From Mariniphaga sp. (lineage in GTDB: Bacteria; Bacteroidota; Bacteroidia; Bacteroidales; Prolixibacteraceae): a DNA stretch of 64,000 nucleotides. Position numbers and translations under genes: made by a program. The notes beneath the pieces are model-generated. The model saw nothing but the letters and a program-made list of their open reading frames with translations. It had not been told where the DNA came from and did no database searches. Positions within the stretch are counted from its first letter, which is position 1, and each line of letters starts with the position of its first letter. Positions 8,266 to 16,926 of the stretch are shown here, piece after piece. Location: positions 23,871 to 87,870 of the forward strand of contig JAGXGA010000033.1 in NCBI GenBank assembly GCA_024636975.1, read 5' to 3'.

Positions 8266-8922
8266 ATGAAAATGAATAAAAAAGCGGTACTCTTTGCTGC
8301 ACTATTAGTGTTTTCCGTCTTTTCAGTTCACGCACAGTTTACTTTAGCACCCAAAATAGGTTTAAGTTATTCTACTTTTGGAGGTGATTTTACCAATTCC
8401 AGATTAATGCCAGGCGCTTTTTTTGGTGGAATGTTAAATTATAAAATGCAGGAATTATATTCCTTCCAGAGCGGCATATTTCTTTCAGGAAAAGGAACTA
8501 CACTAAGGTATTCAGAAATTGACGACGATCATATGCTTATTTCTTATCTTGAATTTCCATTTAACAGCATACTTACTGTGCCTGCCGGATCAGGTATCCT
8601 GCAGTTATTTGCAGGTCCTTATTTTGGTTATGCCCTGAGTGGAAGATATAAATATCTTGAAGACGAAAACGATATTACTGAAAAGCTGCAGATAGGCACT
8701 TCCGAATCCGATGAAATTAAACCTTTTGATGCAGGCCTCAACTTTGGTATAGGGTTCTTATTCATGGGTTTTGAAGTTCAGGGTGCATATAGCAGATCGC
8801 TTACTAATATTTCCAATTTGCCTGTTGATAAATTGTATAATAGCGTAGTTACCATATCAATGGGATATTTTTTTGAACTTAATCCCGGCGGCAATCAACA
8901 GCGTTGGTACAGAGCAAGGTAA
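8266..8922 (+). CDS. Outer-membrane beta-barrel protein (OMP_b-brl_2-like, PorT family)
   Basis: A 218-residue protein with a signal peptide ending at VHAQF (about residue 24) and alternating amphipathic strands with aromatic girdle residues. It begins with the FTLAPKIGLSYST pattern typical of Bacteroidota small barrels (PF13568 type). The predicted barrel is about eight strands. It follows the acidic lipoprotein in the same direction and may be co-transcribed. The function of such barrels is usually unknown. Confidence 0.85.
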   Translation: MKMNKKAVLFAALLVFSVFSVHAQFTLAPKIGLSYSTFGGDFTNSRLMPGAFFGGMLNYKMQELYSFQSGIFLSGKGTTLRYSEIDDDHMLISYLEFPFNSILTVPAGSGILQLFAGPYFGYALSGRYKYLEDENDITEKLQIGTSESDEIKPFDAGLNFGIGFLFMGFEVQGAYSRSLTNISNLPVDKLYNSVVTISMGYFFELNPGGNQQRWYRAR

Positions 8923-9306
8923 ATTCTTAAGAAGACAATCAATTTATAAGACAATGTAAAAGTAACCGCTGAGCAGGGCCTGCTAAGAAATGTATTAACT
9001 ATTAATATTGAATAAAAAAGATGATTGTTTTTAAGATTAATGTGCAGGCATGTTTAATGCAAAACCGAAAAAAGCTTGCACTTGGATTTAGTCTGGTCTG
9101 AATATTATCCCAAAGGGATAAAATATGTATTGTAAATGCTCCAAGCGTAATTTAGGACCCTGGCCAGAGTCGAACATCTTTCTATTCATTATTCCCGCCT
9201 GCCATGGGGGGCAGGTTCTATAAACATGCGATCTCTCTGAAGTCATAAGGAACCTGCATGAGCTTTTCGACAGACCCTGCTCGCTGGAAAGCAGAATTCA
9301 GGCGGG
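8923..9306. other. Intergenic region with nested inverted repeats
   Basis: No gene is visible in these 384 bases. It contains a perfect tatccc/gggata hairpin (9106-9120), a short stretch resembling an antisense tRNA T-arm (near 9160-9180), and two nested pairs: cccgcctg (9194-9201) with caggcggg (9299-9306), and gcaggttc (9211-9218) with gaacctgc (9250-9257). This looks like decayed repeat or mobile-element material, or possibly a structured RNA. Confidence 0.5.
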
Positions 9307-10335
9307 TTACAATAACCTGTACCTTACCTGGAAAGCATCTTTTGGATTCATAACGAAAAGCTGAAGGATATCCTGCTGGCTCACCCCCTTTTTTCGAAGT
9401 TCAGGGATAAGCAATTCCTCTATTTCTGTAAAGCCTCTAAAATTACCCCCATTGGGTTCACCTGGCCTGTACCAGCCACCATCGTGAGAGAACAATATCC
9501 GGTTTAGTAATCCTTGTTTTTTCATATATATTGCAAAATCGACGTATCTATCAATCTGGTCAGCAGAGAAACCGTCAAAAGCTATCCATGCACCACGCAT
9601 TGCAGCCTCGGCATGTTTTTCAAAATCAGTTTCATTTTGTGCATGTGTCCAGATAAATGCAGACGGATGAACGCCATAATTTTTAAGTATTTCAAGTTGT
9701 TGAAAAGCTGGTGTGGCAGTTCCGGTATGCGACATAATAACCAATCCTGTTGCTTTATGAGTGATGGCAGCTGCCCCTGCTATTTTACGGTGAATTTGTT
9801 CGAGTGGCTTATTTTCAACTGAAATTTTAATGAACCCGGGAAATACACCGGTGCCTTCAATGCCATTGCGGGCTTCATCAATCCAACGCTCGGCAATTTC
9901 TTCAGCTGTTTCCCGCAAGGCATGAGGAGGCAAATATTTTGACTCCACCGCACTGTAATACCCGGTGTTGGTTATAAGCTGAAGCCCTGACTCCTCGGAA
10001 AGCATTTTCATTAATTGCGGGTCACGGCCCAGGTACGCAGGAGTGCACTCGACCAACGTTTTATATCCAAGTTTTTTTATTTCAATTAAATAAGGAAGCA
10101 CCTTATTTACAACACTGTCTTTATTCCAGCGATTATATCCGGTACTGTCAGCACCAATAAAATCTACCAGCAGATGCTCGTGATGTAAGGTTTTTCCCAT
10201 AGCTCCTGCCGGAATTTCTCCATTTACAGTTATTACTGTACCGTTGTCATTTGAACAGGACAAAAGCAGCAGGAAAATCAGAACTATAGCTCCATTTCTT
10301 ATCCGGGATATTATTTTTCTGCAAGAAAGGCTCAT
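9307..10335 (-). CDS. Phosphotriesterase-family metal-dependent hydrolase, lipoprotein
   Basis: A 342-residue amidohydrolase-fold enzyme of the phosphotriesterase/PHP family. Metal ligands are visible in order: HHEHLLVD (first His pair), the carbamylated-Lys position in GFIKISVE, MSHTGT, THAQNE and the final Asp in FSHDGGW. The N-terminus has a signal peptide with lipobox LLLLSC (Cys27), so it is probably lipid-anchored in the periplasm or outer membrane. Family members are mostly lactonases, carboxylesterases or phosphotriesterases; the substrate is unknown. It is transcribed away from the cytochrome gene to its right. Confidence 0.9.
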   Translation of the reverse strand: MSLSCRKIISRIRNGAIVLIFLLLLSCSNDNGTVITVNGEIPAGAMGKTLHHEHLLVDFIGADSTGYNRWNKDSVVNKVLPYLIEIKKLGYKTLVECTPAYLGRDPQLMKMLSEESGLQLITNTGYYSAVESKYLPPHALRETAEEIAERWIDEARNGIEGTGVFPGFIKISVENKPLEQIHRKIAGAAAITHKATGLVIMSHTGTATPAFQQLEILKNYGVHPSAFIWTHAQNETDFEKHAEAAMRGAWIAFDGFSADQIDRYVDFAIYMKKQGLLNRILFSHDGGWYRPGEPNGGNFRGFTEIEELLIPELRKKGVSQQDILQLFVMNPKDAFQVRYRLL

Positions 10336-10377
10336 TATAAAGAAGTTTTAATTTTTTATGTAATATACGAAATATGA

Positions 10378-10396
10378 GGGATAAATCATATATCCC
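10378..10396. promoter_or_regulatory. Short inverted repeat in the divergent promoter region
   Basis: gggata (10378-10383) and tatccc (10391-10396) form an inverted repeat with a 7-base spacer, in the 171-base gap between the divergent phosphotriesterase and cytochrome genes. It could be an operator; there is no direct proof. Confidence 0.3.
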
Positions 10397-10506
10397 TTAT
10401 GGGAGAATTAAATATTCTTGCACTTAGTGATAGAAAAAGTTAATCAAATAAATACTTATTTATCTTTTTTATTTATAACTTGTATTAAATTTAAAAAGAG
10501 CCTGTT

Positions 10507-11475
10507 ATGAAGTATTTATGGATAACACTATTAATTATTCTTGTTGCAGTTCTGCTGGTAGTAGCCTATGTAAAGCTGATGTTACCCAATACAGGAGCGG
10601 CACCTGAATTGCAGGTAGAAATTACCCCGGAGCGGGTTGAGCGAGGAAAGTATCTTGCACATAATGTTATGGTTTGTGCCGATTGTCATTCTATGCGCGA
10701 TTATTCCAAATTTTCTGCCCCTATTTCCGGTCCTGCCTTTTCGGGTGGGGGAGATGAATTTACTGAAGAATTTGGTTTGCCTGGTAATTTTTACGCCAGC
10801 AACCTGACACCATTTTATCTTAAAGACTGGACCGATGGGGAACTGTTCAGAGCCATCACAACAGGTGTTTCGAAAAATGGCAGGGCACTGTTCCCTGCAA
10901 TGCCTTATCCGCTGTACAACCAGGCCAGTGAGGAAGACATACATGCTGTAATAGCTTATCTCAGAACTCTGCCTTCAGTAGAAAATACTGTTAAAGTTTC
11001 AAAAGCAAAATTTCCGGTTTCCCTTCTGATTAACACAATGCCGGTCAAATACAACTATCCTGCTAAGCCAGATGAACAAAATGTTACAGAGTATGGAAAG
11101 TACATGGCTACGATAGCTGGCTGCATTGAATGCCACACTCCGATGGTAAAAGGAAAACCCGTATTAGAGGAAGCCTTTTCGGGAGGCAGGGAATTTCTGA
11201 TGGCGGGAGGAGTGGTTACTACATCGAATCTTACTCCTGACCCCCATACCGGAATTGGAAACTGGACAGAGGAAATGTTTATCAATCGTTTCAAGGCATT
11301 TGCTGATTCTTCTTACAGTCCTCATGATGTAGATATAAACAATGAGTTTAATACGCTTATGCCCTGGTTGTTATATAGTCAAATGAGTGAGACGGATTTA
11401 AAGGCAATTTATACTTACCTTCAGACACTTGAACCTCAGGAGAAACTGATTACCGTATTTACACCACATCAATAG
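10507..11475 (+). CDS. Di-haem cytochrome c family protein
   Basis: A 322-residue protein anchored by one N-terminal membrane helix (about residues 4-23), with two c-type haem sites: CADCH (about residue 58) and CIECH (about 210). Each is followed by a distal region with TSNLTP/ASNLTP and a methionine candidate. The duplicated domain is typical of cytochromes that pass electrons from periplasmic alcohol, aldehyde or sugar dehydrogenases. No partner dehydrogenase is adjacent, though exported oxidoreductases are frequent in the window. Confidence 0.92.
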   Translation: MKYLWITLLIILVAVLLVVAYVKLMLPNTGAAPELQVEITPERVERGKYLAHNVMVCADCHSMRDYSKFSAPISGPAFSGGGDEFTEEFGLPGNFYASNLTPFYLKDWTDGELFRAITTGVSKNGRALFPAMPYPLYNQASEEDIHAVIAYLRTLPSVENTVKVSKAKFPVSLLINTMPVKYNYPAKPDEQNVTEYGKYMATIAGCIECHTPMVKGKPVLEEAFSGGREFLMAGGVVTTSNLTPDPHTGIGNWTEEMFINRFKAFADSSYSPHDVDINNEFNTLMPWLLYSQMSETDLKAIYTYLQTLEPQEKLITVFTPHQ

Positions 11476-11618
11476 GTAAATATGTCAGTAATTTAGCATA
11501 GGCTAATCAGTATTACTAATAAAGTTTCGGCATTTGTTACTTAAAGGATCAGCAAAAGATTTATATAGTTAAATTGAATAAGCTTTACTTTTGGACTGCT
11601 TAAATAGTAATTCAAAAG

Positions 11619-11870
11619 GTGAAAGCAAGAGAAAAAAAAATATGGTTGTTTGGTGTTTTCAGTGCATGTCCACTGGAGTATGCACTTAAAGGTTGTCCTT
11701 TTGAGGAAGTGCGAAAGAAATCAGCGCTTGAACGATGGGAGCATATTGAGCAGCTTACCGAAGAAGAGATGGATGTATTGATCCTTCATCATAAAAGTTG
11801 CATTTATAAAAGAGAACAATTGGAACTTAAAAAATGTCCTCCTGTAGATAAACTAAAAAAAGTAGTTTAA
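11619..11870 (+). CDS. Small Cys-rich protein, paralogue of the 29205 gene (C-x8-C ... HKxC)
   Basis: An 83-residue protein starting at a GTG; no ATG is available upstream in frame before a stop at 11601. It contains CP-x7-GCP, then 31 residues later HHKSC, with the acidic helix LTEEEMD between. The 62-residue protein at 29205 has the same four putative ligands at identical spacing (C-x8-C, then C-x31-H-x2-C). The set C, C, H, C would suit a zinc ion or small cluster. I do not recognise a named family. It has no signal peptide and is predicted cytoplasmic. Confidence 0.7.
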   Translation: MKAREKKIWLFGVFSACPLEYALKGCPFEEVRKKSALERWEHIEQLTEEEMDVLILHHKSCIYKREQLELKKCPPVDKLKKVV

Positions 11871-11886
11871 TCAACTTATTCCTTTT

Positions 11887-13575
11887 CTAAAAACCAGCTG
11901 CCTGTCCATCTTTCCGCGATTCCGAAGCACCGAAATAAACTTTATTTTCATTATTCAGCATAATAGCCTGATAGCCTCCATAGGGTCCAACAGCGTAACC
12001 TATTTTATGTCCTTTGTTTAATAGCGTCCTGATGGTTTCATAAGAAAATCCTGTTTCGAGTGTTACCTCTCCGCCATCAGTCATTATTTCGCCTGTGGGT
12101 TGGCTCGACCCGGTATGTTGAATCCTTGGTGCATCGCCAGCTTCCTGCAGGTTCATGTTAAAATCTACGAGGTTGCAAACGATCTGTACGTGCCCCTGGG
12201 GTTGCATAGCGCCCCCCATAAGACCGAAACTTATCCAGGGTTCTCCTTTTTTGGTTATAAACGCCGGTATAATTGTATGGAACGGTCTCTTATGTGGTTC
12301 GTAGACATTCATGTGGCCTTCGTCGAGTGAAAAAAGCTCACCTCGGTCCTGTAACACAAATCCCAGTTTGCCGGGAGTCATTCCTGATCCCATTCCAAGG
12401 TAGTTACTTTGAATGAGCGATACCATATTCCCCTCCTTATCTGCCGTCGTAAGGTATATTGTATTTCCGGTTTCCAGTTCGCCGGCAGGGTAATCACGGC
12501 CTGCCCGGTCGGGGTTAATAAGCTTGGCCCGTTGTTTACCATAACTTTTTGATATGAGTTGTTCAACAGGCAATTCGTTAAATGCAGGATCGGAATAATA
12601 CTTTGCACGGTCTTCAAATGCAAGCTTTTTTGCTTCGATAAAAAGGTGCATATATTCAGGTGAACCAAAACCCATACTGCCGATGTCGTAGTTTTCCAGT
12701 ATATTTAACATCTGTAAAACGGCAGTTCCCTGTCCGTTTGGAGGCAGCTCCCATACATCGTAACCTCGGTAGTTGGTTGAAATTGGTTCCACCCATTCCG
12801 ATGTATGTTCTTCCATATCTCTCATACTTAAGAATCCTCCCTGTTCGCGGACGTACTTCACAATCTTTTCTGCAATCTCTCCTTTATAAAAAACACTACG
12901 GCCTTTTTGGGCAATTAATCTCAGGGTACCGGCCAGATAAGGATTTTTAAATATTTCTCCCTTAGCCGGTGCCTTTCCGCCGGGCATGTAAATTTCTTCG
13001 AAGCCGGGATATTTTTGCAGGATTCGGGAATTGCTTTTCCAGTAATAAGCTATTACTTCACTAACCGGAAAGCCATTTTCAGCATAATCAATTGCAGGAG
13101 AAAGTACTTTTTCCATTGGAAGGACTCCAAACTTTTCATGCAATTCAAACCAACCGTCTACACAACCGGGCACTGAAACAGGGAGTGGTCCATGTGCAGG
13201 TATTTTTTCATATCCATTTTCCTTGAAATAATCGAGGGTCAGTTCATAAGGAGACCGTCCGCTGGCATTAAGCCCATATAATTTTTGGGTCTTTGCATCC
13301 CAGACTATTGCAAATAAATCACCACCAATTCCATTGCCTGTTGGTTCTGTCAGTCCCAGTACTGCATTGGCTGCAATAGCTGCATCAATGGCATTGCCTC
13401 CCGACTTAAGTATATCAAGTGCTGCCTGTGTAGCCAGCGGTTGGCTGGTACAGGCCATGCCATTTTGGGCAATCACTTCACTCCGGGTGGTAAAGGGATG
13501 GCCTGTTATACGATCTTGAGAATAAAGCTGAATAGATATAAATAGAACCAGGACAGCTGGAAATAATTTGTTCAT
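11887..13575 (-). CDS. ggt: Gamma-glutamyltransferase (exported)
   Basis: A 562-residue Ntn-hydrolase with a Sec signal peptide (cleavage near LYSQ, residue 20). The large-subunit signature GNAIDAAIAANAVLG is near residue 60, and GGNAIDA and GNGIGGD follow as usual. The autoprocessing and catalytic threonine is Thr372 in GNTIYLTTADKEGN, which would start the small subunit, and the GG pair of the oxyanion region is in FGLMGGAMQPQGH. It hydrolyses or transfers the gamma-glutamyl group of glutathione and similar peptides in the periplasm. Length is normal for the family. Confidence 0.95.
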   Translation of the reverse strand: MNKLFPAVLVLFISIQLYSQDRITGHPFTTRSEVIAQNGMACTSQPLATQAALDILKSGGNAIDAAIAANAVLGLTEPTGNGIGGDLFAIVWDAKTQKLYGLNASGRSPYELTLDYFKENGYEKIPAHGPLPVSVPGCVDGWFELHEKFGVLPMEKVLSPAIDYAENGFPVSEVIAYYWKSNSRILQKYPGFEEIYMPGGKAPAKGEIFKNPYLAGTLRLIAQKGRSVFYKGEIAEKIVKYVREQGGFLSMRDMEEHTSEWVEPISTNYRGYDVWELPPNGQGTAVLQMLNILENYDIGSMGFGSPEYMHLFIEAKKLAFEDRAKYYSDPAFNELPVEQLISKSYGKQRAKLINPDRAGRDYPAGELETGNTIYLTTADKEGNMVSLIQSNYLGMGSGMTPGKLGFVLQDRGELFSLDEGHMNVYEPHKRPFHTIIPAFITKKGEPWISFGLMGGAMQPQGHVQIVCNLVDFNMNLQEAGDAPRIQHTGSSQPTGEIMTDGGEVTLETGFSYETIRTLLNKGHKIGYAVGPYGGYQAIMLNNENKVYFGASESRKDGQAAGF

Positions 13576-13628
13576 TGCACTGTTTTTTTATAACACTGCC
13601 CTAAAAGTACGAAATCAAAAGCAAATAA

Positions 13629-14534
13629 TTATCCCTGCAGCGCCCTTAGTGCATCTTCTGTTCGTGCAATATAATTATCAACCTGGTCAATTGTTTCAAA
13701 TCCAACTATTACCATATCCACTGTTTTCAGTCCAAGTACAAAACGAATTGCATTGTCAATTTTATCACTTTGGTCGCGGTAATCACCATTTCCAACCAGC
13801 TTCATGCCGATAACTCCTTTACCTGATTGATGCAATTGATTAATTACTTCCACTACTTCTTCCGGATCTGGTTTATCCATTGCAATGCCGTAAGGATTTA
13901 TTCTCACGTGAATTACATCGACCCATGGACTTTTTAAAGCATCTTTCATCGCTTCAAGGGAGTGAACCGAAACCCCATGCGCCTTTATTATTCCTTTGGC
14001 CTTAAGGTTCTCCAGAATATCCATCTGCTTTTTCTGTGTTTCAGTCCAGTTTTCTTCCACCATGCAGTGAATTTGCACCAGGTCGATGTAATCGGTATCC
14101 AGTTCCTTTCTGAAACGGTCAACTACAACGTCGGCATCTGGCCGTTCAGGTTCAGGAATACCTCCTCCACGAACCCATATTTTGGAGGTCAGTGTTAATT
14201 CATCGCGGTCCATGTTTTTTAACGCTTCTGCCATGAGCCCGTGTGTACCATAGGTGTCAGCACAATCAAAAAAGCGAACTCCTTTATCCCAGGCATGTTG
14301 CAGCAAGGCAAGGCTTTTTTCTTTTTCCTGCCGGGTCATGAATGCAGAACGATCACCTGCATGAACTCCTGTTCCTATACCAACAAGTGTGGTTTCAATA
14401 CCCGATTCGCCCAGTTTAACTTTTTGCAGTGGATATGTGCTAGAATACTTTGATTGCCCTGCCTGAAGTGGATTCGAAAATAGAAGATGAGCCGTACCAA
14501 GAGATAATGCACGGACAAAATTCCTGCGATCCAT
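13629..14534 (-). CDS. Aldo/keto reductase with Tat signal (exported)
   Basis: A TIM-barrel oxidoreductase of the aldo/keto reductase family. From the chosen ATG the N-terminus reads DRRNFVRALSLG, a twin-arginine signal, so the folded enzyme with its nicotinamide cofactor is predicted to be exported. The tetrad is complete: Asp and Tyr in FFDCADTYGTH, Lys in LTSKIW, His in VQIHCM. The frame extends upstream to 14555, but the start at 14534 places the RR motif at the N-terminus. A paralogue with the same arrangement lies at 19867-20736. The substrate is unknown. Confidence 0.9.
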   Translation of the reverse strand: MDRRNFVRALSLGTAHLLFSNPLQAGQSKYSSTYPLQKVKLGESGIETTLVGIGTGVHAGDRSAFMTRQEKEKSLALLQHAWDKGVRFFDCADTYGTHGLMAEALKNMDRDELTLTSKIWVRGGGIPEPERPDADVVVDRFRKELDTDYIDLVQIHCMVEENWTETQKKQMDILENLKAKGIIKAHGVSVHSLEAMKDALKSPWVDVIHVRINPYGIAMDKPDPEEVVEVINQLHQSGKGVIGMKLVGNGDYRDQSDKIDNAIRFVLGLKTVDMVIVGFETIDQVDNYIARTEDALRALQG

Positions 14535-14825
14535 ATTTAATTTAATTTTTCCCATATGCTAGTCGTTTTACGTAACAACAAACTATACAATCATTTGGTT
14601 GAGGAGTCTGACTATCCTCTCCAAACATTAATGATTTTGTTACATTTTGCTACTAATATAATAAAATAATAATGCTGTTATATGGAAATGGAATTTTCCG
14701 GGGATTGGAAAAGGTGATTTTGAGAGATTTACCTTATAATAATATCAATTTTTAGAAGAAAATTGTTAAATGTTCCGGAAGCTTTGAGCTCTGGGATAAA
14801 TAAGCTTAAACTTTAGAAATACAAT

Positions 14826-15080
14826 TTATTCGATGTTTTCAGGGGTACCTTTGGTCTCATTTTCCTTATTTGGGAGTTCTTCCTGAGTGGATTTCTCCTG
14901 AACATCCTTTTCTTCTTCTGAGTCTTGAAACAAAGGCAGAGCTTTAACCGGTTTTGAATTTATTATTTTATTGGTAATTATCTGATCAACAGCGTTGGCT
15001 TTTCCACGAAGATCGATAAGGCTGCTAATTTTTAAACCAAGTATGAAAAATATTGAAGAGAGGAAAAGTGTTGCTTTCAT
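14826..15080 (-). CDS. Small protein with N-terminal membrane helix and charged tail
   Basis: An 84-residue frame starting with a strong hydrophobic segment (FLSSIFFILGLKIS, a signal or anchor) and ending in about 35 residues rich in Glu, Lys, Asn and Gln. I do not recognise it. Its signal-like N-terminus and reasonable start favour a real gene, but the composition of the tail is low-complexity and there is no homologue in the window. Isolated between the Tat reductase and the methyltransferase. Confidence 0.45.
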   Translation of the reverse strand: MKATLFLSSIFFILGLKISSLIDLRGKANAVDQIITNKIINSKPVKALPLFQDSEEEKDVQEKSTQEELPNKENETKGTPENIE

Positions 15081-15262
15081 CTGAAACTAAATTTGATGTT
15101 TGTATTCAACTTAAAACTTATTGCTAAATTATGCAATTACGTGCAAACAGTGAAATATATTCTGTGAGATGCATGTTTTTTTCGGCGAACGGCAATTTTC
15201 ATTCTATCATCACTTCTTTTTATATCAATGTAAAAAAGGAACACAGATATAATTCGATTGGC

Positions 15263-15964
15263 TTATTGAGTAAGTTGCGCAAGGTAATCGTAATGCGGTC
15301 CATCCTCAACTAATTTACATTTTAAACCAGCAGATCCGGCTACATTTTCGAGTGTGTCGAAATCAGCAAATAACCAGTTAAAGCTGGATTTTTGATTCTT
15401 ATAATTTACAGTATAATTCATTTCGCCATGGTAATTGTCGTTTGCAAGGTTAATCCAAAAGGAGCCATCCGACTCCTGAAAAAGATATGATATATCTGAG
15501 GAGTCGATCAGTATCTTGCCATCCTTTGCCAGCAGGCTTTTTAAATGAAGCAGCAAATCCTTTAATCCTGTTAATGTTCCGCCAATGCCAGTCCCGTTCA
15601 TAAGCATCAGAATGGTATCGAACCCTTTTTTATGAAACTGATATATGTTGGTACAAATTACATTATCAATGCCTCTCTTTCTCATCACTTCAGCAGCAGA
15701 CATCGATTTTTCGAGGGCAGTAACGTCGAATCCCTGTTCTTGTAAGGGCAAGGCATGGCAACCTGCAGCTGCTCCTACATCCAGGATCTTTCCGGAACAC
15801 AGCCTTAAAGCGGTTCGTTCAATTGAGGGCATTTCATCAGTGGTTCTAAAAAACCAGGAAGGAGAAAGCAGCTCATCTTCTGTATAGTTGGTTTCAATCA
15901 CTATGTTTTCTGCTACTCTGTTTTCAAAGTAATCGTGAATAGCCTGGCCTATCGGATCACACAT
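15263..15964 (-). CDS. SAM-dependent class I methyltransferase
   Basis: A 233-residue protein with the Rossmann methyltransferase core: motif I ILDVGAAAGCHA (about residue 60), the acidic end of strand 2 in VTALEKS, and a later GFDTILMLMNGTG. It methylates a substrate that cannot be named from sequence. It lies 15 bases after the FRG-domain gene on the same strand, so the two are probably one transcript. Confidence 0.87.
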   Translation of the reverse strand: MCDPIGQAIHDYFENRVAENIVIETNYTEDELLSPSWFFRTTDEMPSIERTALRLCSGKILDVGAAAGCHALPLQEQGFDVTALEKSMSAAEVMRKRGIDNVICTNIYQFHKKGFDTILMLMNGTGIGGTLTGLKDLLLHLKSLLAKDGKILIDSSDISYLFQESDGSFWINLANDNYHGEMNYTVNYKNQKSSFNWLFADFDTLENVAGSAGLKCKLVEDGPHYDYLAQLTQ

Positions 15965-15979
15965 GTTTGTTTTTGCTTA

Positions 15980-16810
15980 TTACGTAAATGATGTTTGCGA
16001 TCTGTCGTTTTTTGGCTGATAGTGTCTTTTAAGCCAGCTGGCCAGGCCGTCGAGCCCGGGAAACAGTACCCGTTCAGTTATATTGGCCTGATCAAGCTTG
16101 TCCCTAATTTCCCATTTAAGTTTTGCCGGAATTATTATCCTGCGGTACAAATCGGGATGCTTTACCAGCCAATCATCAAGAATTGCTGTTGCCTCTGTCA
16201 TTAACGAGAATAGGGCAAACTGGTTAACAATCCGATCATCAAGTGATGGAGGCTCAAAAAACAGGGCATGACCTTTTCCAATTGCTTCATCAAATTTTTG
16301 TAACGACAAAAACTCCGACTCAAGCATTTCTATTGTAAAGGCATTGCACTTTTCTTCTCTGAGCAGAGCATTAAGGGGCTCGGGCGAAAGCCGGTTCACC
16401 TTTACAAAATCAACCTGCCATATTACACCATCGCAGTCAAACTTTTCAGTATTTGAAGTTGCGAAATGCAAAGCGATAAACGGCGAGTACGTCCAGTCGA
16501 CCAGCCTGGTAGTGAGGCTATGATGCTGGGCAAGTACCAGTGAACGTAACTGTGTGGTGGTATGTTGAGGTTCATCCGTGCGGGCATACTTTCTAAAGTT
16601 GCGTAATAAGTGATATTCAAGTTCAGGGTGATTCCCGCAATTACGCAGAAAACTATTTTTTAACTGGTACCTGCAGTCCGACAGGCCCCTGAAGGCATAG
16701 TCGCTGCGGTAACGCCCCATTTTAGGTTTCCATGAATCATAGTAGACTTCATCAATCAGTTGATTCCATGATTCAACTACGAAATCATTTGAGGTAATTT
16801 TACAGTTCAT
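15980..16810 (-). CDS. FRG domain-containing protein
   Basis: A 276-residue protein with the FRG domain: YAFRGLSD (about residue 40) and the conserved block AQHHSLTTRLVDWTYSPF (about 95-112). FRG domains are of unknown biochemical function and are found in bacterial and phage proteins, sometimes in defence-like loci. No signal peptide. Encoded immediately upstream of the methyltransferase at 15263. Confidence 0.9.
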   Translation of the reverse strand: MNCKITSNDFVVESWNQLIDEVYYDSWKPKMGRYRSDYAFRGLSDCRYQLKNSFLRNCGNHPELEYHLLRNFRKYARTDEPQHTTTQLRSLVLAQHHSLTTRLVDWTYSPFIALHFATSNTEKFDCDGVIWQVDFVKVNRLSPEPLNALLREEKCNAFTIEMLESEFLSLQKFDEAIGKGHALFFEPPSLDDRIVNQFALFSLMTEATAILDDWLVKHPDLYRRIIIPAKLKWEIRDKLDQANITERVLFPGLDGLASWLKRHYQPKNDRSQTSFT

Positions 16811-16926
16811 TGCATTAATATCAGAAATGAAGTCGCTAAATTAAGAAAAGAAATAGGGGTGAAAAATTTTTTTAATCGTGGTAATCCTTTTATTTTGTAT
16901 GGGGCTGTTGATTTAATAATAATGTA

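Noticed and set aside
9160..9180. Possible tRNA gene end
   Set aside because: Only a T-arm-like stretch is visible on the minus strand; the stem does not pair and no D-arm or anticodon arm is found nearby.
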